Assembly (NCBI GenBank): GCA_024704765.1
Contig: JAKMXF010000066.1
Span: 1,113,883 to 1,177,882, forward strand
Reading direction: 5' to 3'
DNA length: 64,000 nt
DNA from: Oopsacas minuta
Taxonomy: Eukaryota; Porifera; Hexactinellida; Lyssacinosida; Leucopsacidae
Positions within the stretch are counted from its first letter, which is position 1. Every line of letters begins with the position of its first letter. Below the pieces are notes generated by a model. It saw nothing but the letters and a program-made list of their open reading frames with translations, was not told the origin of the DNA and did no database searches. A program made the position numbers and the translations under genes. This document shows positions 12,083 to 23,000 of this stretch, piece by piece.

Positions 12083-12417
12083 ATGGAGACGATTGAGACT
12101 GACCGACAAACTAAAAAGAAGTCTAAAAGACCTTTAACAAGAGAATAATTGTCGAGTTCAATGAAACAGCTAGAAGTAAATTTATAAACGGATTCCAAGG
12201 TTGCAAGAAAAAACGAAAGAAAATCGCCTTGAAACAAAAAATAGCCAAAGAGAAAGCATTGAGACGTAAATTCAAATCCCAAAAGAGAAAAGAATTACTG
12301 GAAAAATTAGAAATATTAAAAGATCCCGAAGATACCCAAAAACAACCCACCGTTAGAACATTGAAAGTCTCTGATAATGTAATTAATATATCTGAAATTA
12401 ACCTTACATCAATGTAA
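12083..12417 (+). pseudogene. NOL12/RRP17-like protein, frameshifted copy
   Basis: From about 12142 the frame reads RIIVEFNETARSKFINGF, followed by a basic helix (KKKRKKIALKQKIAKEKALR) and a short tail to TAA at 12415-12417. NOL12 (yeast Rrp17) proteins, nucleolar pre-rRNA processing factors, share the pattern I-V-x-F-x-E-x-x-R ... GF followed by a long basic helix. The only upstream start (ATG 12083, METIETDRQTKKKSKRPLTR) is in a different frame and ends in TAA at 12146; the conserved frame has its own stop upstream. Two extra bases (GA in AGAGAATAATT) would account for the break, and I see no GT/AG intron large enough to bridge it. So this is a decayed copy, a sequence error, or a gene with an unusual start. 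Confidence 0.5.
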
Positions 12418-13385
12418 TGGCTAGTAATGATAATGAACATCTACCCAATGATGAAATATGATTATTTGTGTAGAAAGAAATCTGACCTGAATGACATAAA
12501 ACATCCATATACAATTTCTACCTGATTAGAAATTATGGTAGACAATGGGAATAGCACAAAATATAGAGAAATTGTTTACTTTTCCCAAAACAACCCCACA
12601 ACATTTATCATGCCCAGACATCGCAAGTTTGATCTTACAAAACAAGATAGCTTTCAACATATTAACGTGAAGGAAGCATATGTGTAAATATTCAATTTGC
12701 TTTGAACCTTTTTACCGAAATGAATACCCTTGCCATTTTACGGAATGTTATCGTGATTATGCTTGTAAATATTAAGCACCCACCCTCATTATGCTTACAC
12801 AATAATCGTTTTCAGTAATTAACAAATAATTGTTCTGAGTAAGAACAGCACTTGATTATATGCTAAGCGTTCCACGCAGTTTTCTTCGGGGATCATTTTA
12901 TAATATATATATATATATTTCTTCGGAATATGGAACAATCATTAATTAGCAGCCCAAATATATGGACAAGTTCTGAAGAGATTGCGATAGTTTCCAATTT
13001 AGAACTTTTATCACTCTATCGTTATAGTAGCTATAACGATACGGTGGTAAAAGTTTTTGTGTATATTATAACCTGCTTAATGCGATGTCTCTAACGAACA
13101 TGTATAATACTTGCAATGAACTGTTAACCTGCTCATTTATATACACAGATGATTAGTGAATTGTCATTACCCATAGATGTACAGATATCGTTCTTTCAAT
13201 TTCTACTACCCATTTTATTACAGTAGTATGATTATTCCTTTGTGAATTTATATTTCTACTCTAAACCAGGTGGATATATAGATCATCTCCGCTACATATG
13301 CCCAGGGCGGCTCTTGTAATTTCATGTAGGAACAAAGCAATTATCCATTCATATAATTTAATCATTGTTCTCATTAGTGCTCACA
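12418..13385. other. Spacer upstream of the aldo-keto reductase
   Basis: AT-rich, with a short TA run near 12901-12918. No coding or RNA gene is recognised. It should contain the reductase promoter. Confidence 0.4.
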
Positions 13386-14369
13386 ATGAAGTGCTTAAGG
13401 CCATTAGCTCGTAGACTGACACTCAATACAGGAGCTGCTATACCAACACTAGGCCTAGGTACCTGGCAGTCTGAACCACAAGTAATAGGACCTGTGATAA
13501 GACATGCTATTGAGGAAGGTTATAGACATTTTGATTGTGCAGCTATGTACAAGAATGAAGCTGAAATAGGCCGAGCTTATAAAAGTATTATCAATGACGG
13601 TTTGTGTAGGCGAGAGGATTTATTTATTACTTCTAAATTAAGTCCTTATGACCTATTCCCTGATAAAATCAATGATGCAGTCAACAAGACATTGAGTGAC
13701 TTGAAATTAGATTATTTGGATCTTTATCTTATACACTGGCCTCATCGTATTAAATATCCTCCACTAAATACTACTGATACGTCACATGTAGAACCTTATA
13801 AAGAAAATTGGATGAAAGATGCTTGGATAATTCTAGAAAATATTTTCAAAGAAGGAAGGCTCAAAGCAATTGGATTATCAAATTTCTCCATAAAAAAGAT
13901 GGAACATATTTTATCAAATAGTACAGTTAAGCCAGCAGTCAACCAGGTCGAGAATCATATTTATTTTCAACAAGCAGTTATGAAAAAATACTTAGACTCT
14001 AAAGAAATTTTAATGCAATCGTATAGTCCGCTCGGCTCTCCTCAGAGAAGTTCGACTGCAGCAGAGGATCCAACTGTCTTGTCAGACCCAGTTGTGAAGA
14101 GAATTGCTGATACACACAATGCTACACCGGCACAGATATGTATCGCTTTTCTATTGAGAGACAATAAAGTTGTCTTAGCTAAGAGTGTAAATCCAATTCG
14201 TCTCAAATCTAACTTAAATTCTTTGGATATTCAACTGACAGAGCAAGATTATAAAGATATTACAGCAGTTGACAAAAACTATAGACTATTCCGAGCCAGA
14301 TTTCTGAGGCCTTATTCTACTTACAAGAATTTTTGGGACGAAGATTTCGAAGCAGAATTATCGAATTAA
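13386..14369 (+). CDS. Aldo-keto reductase, AKR1A-like
   Basis: A 327-residue NADPH-dependent aldehyde/ketone reductase in one exon. The catalytic tetrad is complete: Asp50 and Tyr55 (RHFDCAAMY), Lys84 (ITSKL) and His117 (LIHWP). Family signatures follow: GLSNFS, VNQVENH and SYSPLGS, with the nucleotide-binding end VVLAKSVNPIRLKSN. Overall the pattern resembles AKR1A1 (aldehyde reductase), including the EEPVV-like and NKNYR-like stretches near the C-terminus. The ATG at 13386 is the first methionine; the frame stays open upstream only through TTG and GTG codons. The protein is probably cytosolic and detoxifies carbonyls. The exact subfamily cannot be fixed by eye. Confidence 0.9.
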   Translation: MKCLRPLARRLTLNTGAAIPTLGLGTWQSEPQVIGPVIRHAIEEGYRHFDCAAMYKNEAEIGRAYKSIINDGLCRREDLFITSKLSPYDLFPDKINDAVNKTLSDLKLDYLDLYLIHWPHRIKYPPLNTTDTSHVEPYKENWMKDAWIILENIFKEGRLKAIGLSNFSIKKMEHILSNSTVKPAVNQVENHIYFQQAVMKKYLDSKEILMQSYSPLGSPQRSSTAAEDPTVLSDPVVKRIADTHNATPAQICIAFLLRDNKVVLAKSVNPIRLKSNLNSLDIQLTEQDYKDITAVDKNYRLFRARFLRPYSTYKNFWDEDFEAELSN

Positions 14370-14401
14370 TTCCAAAGAATATTATATTTAATATATTGTT
14401 A

Positions 14402-14482
14402 GGCCCCTGTTAATGAGAAATTGGTTTAGCTCCACATGAAGTCCATCTATGCATTTCGTTCTCTCATTATCTTATGGAAAGC
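14402..14482. repeat. Fragment of the 293-305 bp TIR element
   Basis: GAGAAATTGGTTTAGCTCCACATGAAGTCC and the following bases match the left end of the elements at 53636 and 58676 in diverged form. It lies between two convergent genes. Confidence 0.45.
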
Positions 14483-14610
14483 AAACATTCCTTGGTAGAC
14501 ATACATTACGCTAACTATCTTTATTAATACTCAGGCATAATACAATTCTCTACAAGACATGGAAATAGCTACAAAATCTAGGACACACACAATTACTCAC
14601 AAGATAAGGG

Positions 14611-14790
14611 TTAACCACGAGTAATAAGATACATTAGTAAAAATAAAATAATAAACACGATAATGAGGGTGGGGATTACTATCTTTGGTATTTTCTCTCT
14701 AGCAGTTGTAAATTGTGCTTTTCTTTCAACTTTCTGTTTTTTTGTTTCTTTCGCTTCAGCAGAGTTCATTTTTTTGGTTCGAGACGGCAT
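14611..14790 (-). CDS. SMCO4: SMCO4 homologue, 59-residue single-pass membrane protein
   Basis: A 60-codon frame on the reverse strand (ATG at 14790, TAA at 14611-14613) encodes 59 residues. It starts with a basic, Lys-rich segment (ETKKQKVERKAQFTTAREKI), then one hydrophobic helix (IVIPTLIIVFIILFLLMYL), ending ITRG. Length, the KKETKK...ERK pattern and the position of the single C-terminal helix match vertebrate SMCO4 (single-pass membrane protein with coiled-coil domains 4), also 59 residues. Its molecular role is not known. It is convergent with the aldo-keto reductase, 241 bp from that gene's stop. Confidence 0.8.
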   Translation of the reverse strand: MPSRTKKMNSAEAKETKKQKVERKAQFTTAREKIPKIVIPTLIIVFIILFLLMYLITRG

Positions 14791-17700
14791 TTTGTCAGTT
14801 CACCACAAATGCACCAAATCTACAAATATGTGAAAAAACCGTTGAAATATAATCCAAAAAATCGGATATAATACTTAGCGAGTAATTTACATAGTATAAC
14901 CTTACTACCATCGATTAGCATTATGGTCTTATAATTATAACCATTCAAAACCCATTAGCCATTAATTTCTAGCAAACAGGTATAGTATTCACGATATACT
15001 TGTGAAAAGATAACCGCTATCTTAGACAATGATAACATTTGCTATGATCCAGTTTAGCATAATCCTAAAGTGCCCTTGTTAATAGTACATTGTGATAATG
15101 GAATGCTATGAGGTTGCATCATTGCGTAAGACTGCCCTTTCGATTGTGTCACATTAGTATTTAGACTGGTCCGTATAGATTATGTATTATCAGGTACCAT
15201 TGTATACCAGGTGCGTGGCGTTATTGACTGATAAAACCAATTCTTTGCTTTCGGAAGGGTTTTTATCTCTTTTAAATGTCTACGCAAACTTGTTATTGTA
15301 CTCTTCGAGTTGGTGAGAGATGGGGTAATTGGATAATTGATAAAAAAATATCCAGTTATTTGTTCAATGTTTATCCATACAACTTAGTGCGAAAATTAGC
15401 ATAAACACGGTATTTTGTATTATTTTTAACTTATTTAATTAACACAATGGAGTAATAGGACAGAATTTACTTACTTCTATCAGCAAAAGTATTTGAGTTA
15501 AGACTGTGAAAATTACAGCAGTAAGACGTCTTCAAAGCTTATACACGTAAGAAGCTTATATATTCGATGCATGAATTTCCTAGTGCTAATACAACATTAA
15601 TACCGTCCACAAATTAGAAATTATCCAATTAATCAAATCAGGAATTATCCAATTAATCATATTCTTAATTTCCAATTCTTTATGATGGAAGTTGTTAATA
15701 AACCCTAATTTCCCTAATTGCCTCTCTTTGTCCGTTATTTGTTTATTTCAGACTTTTATTTAATTAACCAAAAGAAAATAGCTTAATCATATTCGTATCA
15801 TGTAAACCTGAGCATGAGTTAATGAATTAAATATAGCTTCATCAATTCGTGGATATATTAGTTATATTATTAGAATATTATTTAGCATAAACTGACTTAT
15901 GGAAAATCTACAATTTATTTGGATATGGAATATTTCCACTGAATATTTTGTATTTACGAAGTGTTTCTCGCTTATTTAAAATTTTCACCCGTTTATTATG
16001 AATATTATGATTTGGAGTTATTTGTTATATACCGTATTGCAGTTATTTGTTATATACCGTATTGCAGTTATTTGTTATATACCGTATTGCAGTTATTTGT
16101 TATATACCGTATTGCAGATTCTGCTTTATTGGAAAGTTTTTTCAGTGAATCTGCCAAAATTTTGGAATTTTCAAATACGGAATTTTATATACCATATTGC
16201 TCTGGATAAGCGTCCAGCCATGTTGGTAGAATCTTTTTTAACTTTGAAAGTAATTTGAGGAACTAATTATTCAATTTGCATATTGAATTGAGGCGTGGAT
16301 TTCACAAAGTATATTCTAGAGAAGGTGGCGGTTATTCACAATTCTTGGAACGTTTTTATAGCTCTCAGCGCTTATTCAGGGAAAATACGGTACATGATAA
16401 GACTCTTTTATGATTCTAAACTTACTCTGCCAAAGTCCTCAATAATCATTGTAAACTGAATTTATTCTAATAGACACACAAATTATTTACATGTTACATG
16501 CTCATAACCTCAATGTATCTAAAACAAACCTTACCAATATTGATAATGGATATTTTGATGTTGACATATTTCGTCGGATTTTTCAAATACATTAAATCTA
16601 TGTTTACGGTCAGTGTATTCTTATAATCATATTATCCGCAAGCTAGCACGAATAAATGAAAATGTTATATCCATATATTACTTCGACTTACATCTACCGC
16701 TAATATATTTCTGTACTCTTTTAGTTTCGAGCTAAGTATATTCACTAATTTGTTTATTACTATACTTTGTAAACTCGTGTAAACTCAAATTTGTCATTTT
16801 TGAACTAAACTTCGTATTTCCCCGAATTCAATTAGCAATTTCTTCCTCATAAGTAAAACTTTCATGAAAACTTCCAAATTAGCTTTTCATGAAGACAACA
16901 GTTGTAGTGATAATTATTAACGTATTTACTTGTTTGTATAAATAATCATGTTATTGTAAACTTGAAACTAGCTTAGTTAATCGAATTAAATTGTAAATTT
17001 CCTATTTTACCATTGGTAAAGTTCAATAAACCTTCACGCGTGTTTTTAGGTGAACCGAAAAACAATTATGCTTGCAAATATTAATATAATGAATTTACTA
17101 TATTGATATTACGTAAAATCGCATGAGGTTTACAGTGTTTTTGTGTCATTTGTGTTGTAAGGCTATTCTTCTGTTTTAATTTCAGTTTTGCTAACAAATC
17201 AATTAGAAATAATCTTTTACATCAATTTTGGAATGTCTACTTGTGTAATTAATAATAAGTGTGTATACCTCTAAGAGGATCACTGAACCATGATTAGATC
17301 TCAAATTACTCATTAGCAGAGGTCATAATATGATAACTTAGGCCACGCATTAGAGATATCTGTTTCAAGTATCAGGCCAAGTTTATTCAGTTTCAAAGGA
17401 ATTCCACGTATTAGTTTTGCATAATATCCTCAGAAATATTCATTTATTGCAGCGAATTTTTGCATATTTGATGATATACGCTATTACATTATATTAATTA
17501 TGAATTAATTGCAAAGAATACTTGTATTATTTTAGATTGTGGCTGACTACATACAGAATAAACGTATATTTTCCACGCCAAATTCAATTGTAATTCCTTT
17601 AGTGTAATGCATTATCAACTTCCGATATAGTTCAATATATGCTCAGATTTCCAATAATAAAAGTGTTGCCTTTCGGATAAGAATTTCATAAATCATTACA

Positions 17701-18013
17701 CACAATTAATAATATAATTCAGATAGTATACAATTCCGTAACATATACATCCTCATTACACAATTCCATTTTCAACCACTAACATTATTATGTGGTTATT
17801 TAAATTACTTACAACTGCTGGGAATCGTAAATCTTAACCTGAATTCGAACTTTAATGAGTAAGTTTCTGTTGAACTACTACGTGAACTGACTATAGAGAA
17901 TGTACATTGAAAATGTATAAATATGATCGTTATCTGGTCAATTGTATATTGAGTTTATCGAACATATATCTGATTATATATCTGCAAATTATATTTACCG
18001 ATTCGATTTTAAA
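14791..18013. other. 3.2-kb spacer before the tubulin-like gene
   Basis: Very AT-rich. It contains a 25-bp tandem repeat at 16016-16115. An ATACGGTA-containing sequence near 16385-16392 mirrors the TACCGTAT of that repeat and may mark the other end of a decayed transposon. No gene is recognised; short frames here come from the tandem repeat. Confidence 0.5.
16016..16115. repeat. 25-bp tandem repeat, four exact copies
   Basis: Four consecutive identical units of AGTTATTTGTTATATACCGT-ATTGC. The unit contains TACCGTAT, which reappears inverted near 16385. Confidence 0.95.
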
Positions 18014-19357
18014 ATGTCTGCAAGAGAAATAATTCATCTTCATCTCGGCCAAGCTGGTAGCCAAATTGGTGGTAGCTTATGGAACACATACTGCAACGAA
18101 TACAAAGTTGAAAGGAGTGGGAAATACAACGGGCAAAACCCTACAAACATTTCACATATCTTCAAAAATGTTGGGGAATCATACTACAAGCCACGAGCTG
18201 TCTTCTTCGATTTAGACCCTGAGACGAAACAAACATTCAGAGACACTTCACTAAAGCGGTTATTCGGGGAAGATCAATTCATTACTGGTAGGGAAGACGC
18301 GTCCAATAACTTCGCGAGAGGTTTTTACAACCTTGGCAGAGAGTTCAGAGACGAAATGATCGACGGAATACGAAGGGAATCTGAGGCCTGCGACAGTCTA
18401 CAGGGCTTCTATATATTCCGTTCGTTAGGAGGAGGTACAGGGTCGGGAGTTGGATCACTTTTGATCCAAGAACTACAACATGAATTCGGTGGGAAAGATA
18501 AGATGGATTTCAGCATCGCGCCATCTTCTGTACTAAACACATCAGTAACAGAGCCATACAATGTGGTGCATTCAATGTACAATAACATAGAAGATAATGA
18601 CATATCCGTCATGATGGACAACAAAGCACTGTATTCAGTCAGTGCAAACAAATTGGATATAGAAGTCCCCAGATATCGTGATCTGAACCGACTCGTTAGC
18701 AGAGTTGTGCAGAGTGTTACTTCAACGCTAGGAGCTGGAGCTGGGGCGAATAGAATGACGCTGTCTGAATTCAAAACAAATCTTATCCCGTTTTCCAGAA
18801 TTCACCATACAATTCCAAGTTATGCACCTCTGTCCACGAATTCACGGTCACATTACCATAGAATGAGCGTCACTGAGATAACACGATCTGCTTTCGATGA
18901 AGAAAGTACGTTTCTATCCGTGGGCGATATGAAAGACTCCAAATTTCTATCTTCATGTTTATTATACCGAGGTGATGTGTCACGGCGCGAAGCGAATCAA
19001 GCCAAAAATACAATTCTAGATGAGTATCAGTTTGTAGATTGGGCGCCAAATGGTATCAAACTTAACATACAAAACCGTGGATATACCAAATCAACTCCAT
19101 CAAAATCCGTAACAATGTTGGGAATAAATACTGCATTGAAAGACAGTCTATACGCCATGAATACACGATTCGACATGATGCTACAAAAACGGGCCTTCAT
19201 GCATTGGTACCTCATGGAAGGAATGGAAGAATTAGAATTCCATGATGCAAAAGAAGAATTATTCGCCTTAGAGAAAGACTACAACGAGCTACATAATGAC
19301 GACGATAGTTACACACGGCCTCTGAAATCACAGGGATACAGTGTTTATGAATACTAG
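18014..19357 (+). CDS. Divergent alpha-tubulin-like protein, intronless
   Basis: 447 residues, near the 451 of typical alpha-tubulin. The GTP-binding signature GGGTGSGVGSL is intact, as are the N-terminal HLGQAGSQIG, the VDW motif and KRAFMHWYLMEGMEE. The glutamate that activates beta-tubulin GTP hydrolysis in alpha-tubulins is present (LSEFKTNLIP). The N-terminal loop lacks a recognisable Lys40 acetylation segment. The S9-S10 loop insert that marks alpha-tubulins is about four residues shorter than usual. The acidic tail is nearly absent, yet the last residue is tyrosine (VYEY). It is far more diverged than ordinary alpha-tubulins, which hardly change between animals. ATG at 18014 is chosen because MSAREII aligns with the family MREII start. 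It may be a retrogene with a specialised role, for example in germ line or cilia. Confidence 0.85.
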   Translation: MSAREIIHLHLGQAGSQIGGSLWNTYCNEYKVERSGKYNGQNPTNISHIFKNVGESYYKPRAVFFDLDPETKQTFRDTSLKRLFGEDQFITGREDASNNFARGFYNLGREFRDEMIDGIRRESEACDSLQGFYIFRSLGGGTGSGVGSLLIQELQHEFGGKDKMDFSIAPSSVLNTSVTEPYNVVHSMYNNIEDNDISVMMDNKALYSVSANKLDIEVPRYRDLNRLVSRVVQSVTSTLGAGAGANRMTLSEFKTNLIPFSRIHHTIPSYAPLSTNSRSHYHRMSVTEITRSAFDEESTFLSVGDMKDSKFLSSCLLYRGDVSRREANQAKNTILDEYQFVDWAPNGIKLNIQNRGYTKSTPSKSVTMLGINTALKDSLYAMNTRFDMMLQKRAFMHWYLMEGMEELEFHDAKEELFALEKDYNELHNDDDSYTRPLKSQGYSVYEY

Positions 19358-20076
19358 ATTCATGTTTGTATAACATTTTATCTTTCATCACTTTATTATG
19401 TAAATTCAGCACGTATAAGTTGTAAAGTAATAAAAAGTGATTAAAATCATATTAGTTAATATTGAGTAGAATTGGGGGATAGCTTATTAGATAGAATACG
19501 AAGAATTAGAAGTATAAATGTTTAGATTATATTGTAGCCTCCACAAATGGGGTATGAGGGGCGCAGAAAAATGCTACACTGTTCCCCTTTTCAGCCGTTT
19601 GTGGAGAGGTTCATTTGTATGGAACTAGGAATTCGCTCAATTTTTTCACTCCGAGTTTCACTGCATTCGAAATATCTGCTAATATTTGAGACAATGGATA
19701 GTGTATAAAACATAACACTGCCAAAAATTGCTACACTATCCAACTAAGGATATATGAATCGATCCCACAATTTCGCAGACATTATCCCTCTTGGCAAACA
19801 AATGAACACATTTAGATATGATACATTCTCACAAATAAACAAAAAAATAGGGACCTGTGTTTGCTAATATGATATATATATATTGTATGTATTATGTACA
19901 CAGAAGGAACAACAATATAAGATTCCAGAGCTACTAAATATTACAATATCCATAACTATACTAATTGAAAATACGTCTGATGAACTCATAGTAATTACGT
20001 CACAGTTATATCTAGTGAGAGCAATAGATATACAAAATTAATGGTTGTAACTGGTATGTGATTGATGAAGGGATAA
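19358..20076. other. Spacer between tubulin-like gene and spectraplakin 3' end
   Basis: AT-rich. It contains a pogo-like element at about 19534-19665 and the probable 3' UTRs of the two convergent genes. No other gene is seen. Confidence 0.5.
19534..19665. repeat. pogo-like MITE (CCTCCACAAAC family)
   Basis: CCTCCACAAATGGGG is mirrored by GTTTGTGGAGAGG, with the family's GGAACTAGGAATTCGCTC alongside. A fragment of the same internal sequence lies at 20243-20285. Confidence 0.55.
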
Positions 20077-23000
20077 TTATTTGTCATCTTGTTTTGCTTT
20101 GGATTTGATTGTTCCGGATTTGGTGGGTGTACTACCTTGTCGGCTTTCTTTGTCTTTGAAAGAAGAGCTCCTTGAAACGGATTTACTAGCTTTAGAGCTA
20201 TCACCTGTAAATACAATTTATAAATATTCTGCGGTGTAATTTCCATAACTAGGAATTCGCTCTATTTTTATTCATTCCGTTTCCACTTACCGTGTCCAAA
20301 AGGGACTGGTTTTTGTATAGCTCTAACAGTTGGTGCATGAATCTTTGATGGTTGAGGGGGAGTGATACCGCTTGCGCCAGTATCAAGCTTCTTCTTTATG
20401 CTAGGAGATACTGGAGTAGAGCCTGGCTTCCTAGAAGGCATTGGAGATCCTAAAATGCAATGGTTAATTTATGGATCGACATCAGCGGTCTATTAATATA
20501 ATTTGTGAGTACATAGGAAAAGATCACAAAAATTCTGTTAAAAATCTAGAGAATATCATAAAATTTTACCTTCTTTGATGTGTGCGATTTCTGCAATAGA
20601 TTTAATAGGTGTATTCTCCACAGCTGGATCATGGAAGCTAATAGAAACTTGTTTATGTGTATCTTCTAATGCTTTTGTCTTACTATCAATCCTTGAATGA
20701 TACTCAGAGCTAATTTGTACCATAGAAGCTGAACCTGTTCCTTTCTTATCAAAATTGTAAATTTCTGTGTTTATTTTCCCGTGGATGTGTTTTGAATCTG
20801 CATTAGATCTGCAAGGATCTTGTTTGTGTAAGAAATTCTCTAATTTCTCCCAGCCTCCTCCTACTCGTACCATTACAGAGTTACGTAGGATACGTACGAG
20901 ACGCCAGGACTTGTTGTCTCCAAACTAAACAAATTCGTTAATAAACATACACGCAAACTGTATAAGCAGCGGTTCGCAACCTTTTTTAACCCGTGGACCA
21001 CCAAGTGATCTATGGGCCCTCGGTTCAGAGAATTTAACATTGACTAACCTGATACATAAGACCGTTAGCTGTCTCCTTCTTGTCAACTCTGAATTGGTGT
21101 TCACACTCACATTTACTGACCTCTTTCATAACCTATAATCATAAGCTACATTATGTACTGAAATCTATTGTTAGTGGTGAAACAGCAAAATGTTACTTAC
21201 ATGCTCGTTGATTACTACTTTCTCTGGCCTTGGATCGTTCTCAATCTATGCGTTAAAATTACAATAAAATTAATAGAATATACAAAAACTATAGGCTGAT
21301 GTAAATGACTTACTCTAGGTCTGAAGGATTTCATAAACAGATCAACATTCACTTGATTATTAGTCTCTTCGAATTTAGCTGCTACTAGTTCAAACTCTTG
21401 GTGCTTACAATTGAAGCCTAAAAAACAGAGTAGAGATTATTGTGTCTATCTGCGTGTTGTTTGTTTGTTGTTTTGTAAGATAAGTACCTGTGTTTTTAAG
21501 TTGAGTAATAAAATCTTCTTTAGCAAGATAAGTGTGGTTGATTATGTCAGCTTTCCTGAATATGTCTCCCTCTCTCATTTTCTGTTTCGTCATGTGAGAC
21601 TTGAACTAAAACGAAAGTTATAATAATACTGAACCAATATACATTATCTAACCTATGGTATATTCAACTTTATCCAATAACTGGTTGTATAACTGGTAAT
21701 GGCTAGATACAATGATTAGGACAGAGCATAAGAGACGCATTTTATGTCAGTGCTTGTAGTGTTGCTCTCAGGGGCCATATGAGTATTGTAGCCAGTGCCA
21801 AATGGGAAAACAAGTTAATTGAATTGAACTAGAATTTGATACACTTGACAGCAGTTTTGCTAGATCATGAACCAAGTTATTTTGGCCTTGGCATGCACCA
21901 TGAACTATAGTATGAAGGTTGACTTTTGACTTTGGGCATGAACCTTTATAATGTACTTTTTGTAAATAGTTCAACTTTCCACATCATTTGGCAACACTGC
22001 ATCACATAATATAGCCTCTTACTTAAAATATATAAATTCTACTCTATTTATTGCTTACATTTTCAAGCCAACTTTTGTAATCAAAAGAAGCATAAATTTG
22101 AATATCGACAATTCTATCTTTAGCTTCTTTCAAACGTCTCTGTCTCTCTGAGCCATGAACCCAAAGTATTTGCATTTTCTTATTCACTTTCTTCCTCATT
22201 TCTTCCATCTCTTTGCCTTTCTCAGTTTTTTGCAATGCTTTCACAACTCGGTTCTAGAAAACACAATTTTATTTCAATAAAGCCCCCATGTGCAAAACCT
22301 AAATATCCATTTTCGACAATTAATACTATAATTTTGCAATTCATTGAAGTACGTATATACAGTTTAAAGAATACATCAAAACAGTGGGTATGTAAATGTG
22401 TGTATAATTAATGTTATATATGCAAAAATCGTTTATTTTTTGGCAGAGTCACTAGCCGAAAAAATTAATGACGTTTCTTCATTATGACTATCTACATATC
22501 CTAAAAGCGTCAGTATTGGCCCTTCCTGCTGGGGTTTATTGCTCTGTACACAATCCATTATTCTCAATAGTTTACAAGTCTGCTCTCTCTCATCGTAGTC
22601 TATTAACTGTTCTCTAATTATTTTTGTTAAGTAATTTATGATCTCCCAATCAGAGTTCGACATTGACAGTGACTTTTTCAAGATATCTCCAGATTTAATT
22701 ACGTTCTGTCTGACTGATAGAGAATAGTAGAAAAGCAGATACGCTTTCATGGCCAAGTTAAGCAATGCTGACTGCATTAGACTCAGAATAAATTCGTCAT
22801 TTAGTGGAATAGTACGTTGACGTGTGATATATGATTTTGATAACATTGAGAGGAGTTTCCCGTCATAACTATGTCCGTGGAAAGTAGATTTCCCTTCGTT
22901 TATGGCAAATAACTGCGAATGCCGCCTAATCTGGTTATAAGGCTTAGTATTTTGCAAAGTCTTAGACTGTACCATCGCCATCTTAATATTATGCAGGTTA

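Larger units (their letters stand above)
20077..22253 (-). other. Spectraplakin C-terminus: last spectrin repeat, degenerate EF-hands, GAR domain, tail
   Basis: Exons 22253-22059, 21605-21488, 21417-21314, 21245-21201, 21132-21049, 20924-20570, 20449-20291 and 20204-20077 total 1,188 bp (396 codons including TAA) with consistent phases. They encode the end of the rod, two EF-hand-like segments without calcium-coordinating acids ([27 protein letters not shown]), a GAR domain with CECEHQF at the zinc end and VMVRVGGGW, and a Ser/Lys tail. The first exon starts at a 3' splice site (TTTTCTAG) and has no starting ATG, which supports joining it to the rod across SMCR8. Confidence 0.88.

Noticed and set aside
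16016-16115. CRISPR-like array
   Set aside because: Units are contiguous with no spacers, and the genome is eukaryotic.
15961-16258. Two overlapping plus-strand frames with internal repeats
   Set aside because: They are translations of the 25-bp tandem repeat in two frames, not proteins.
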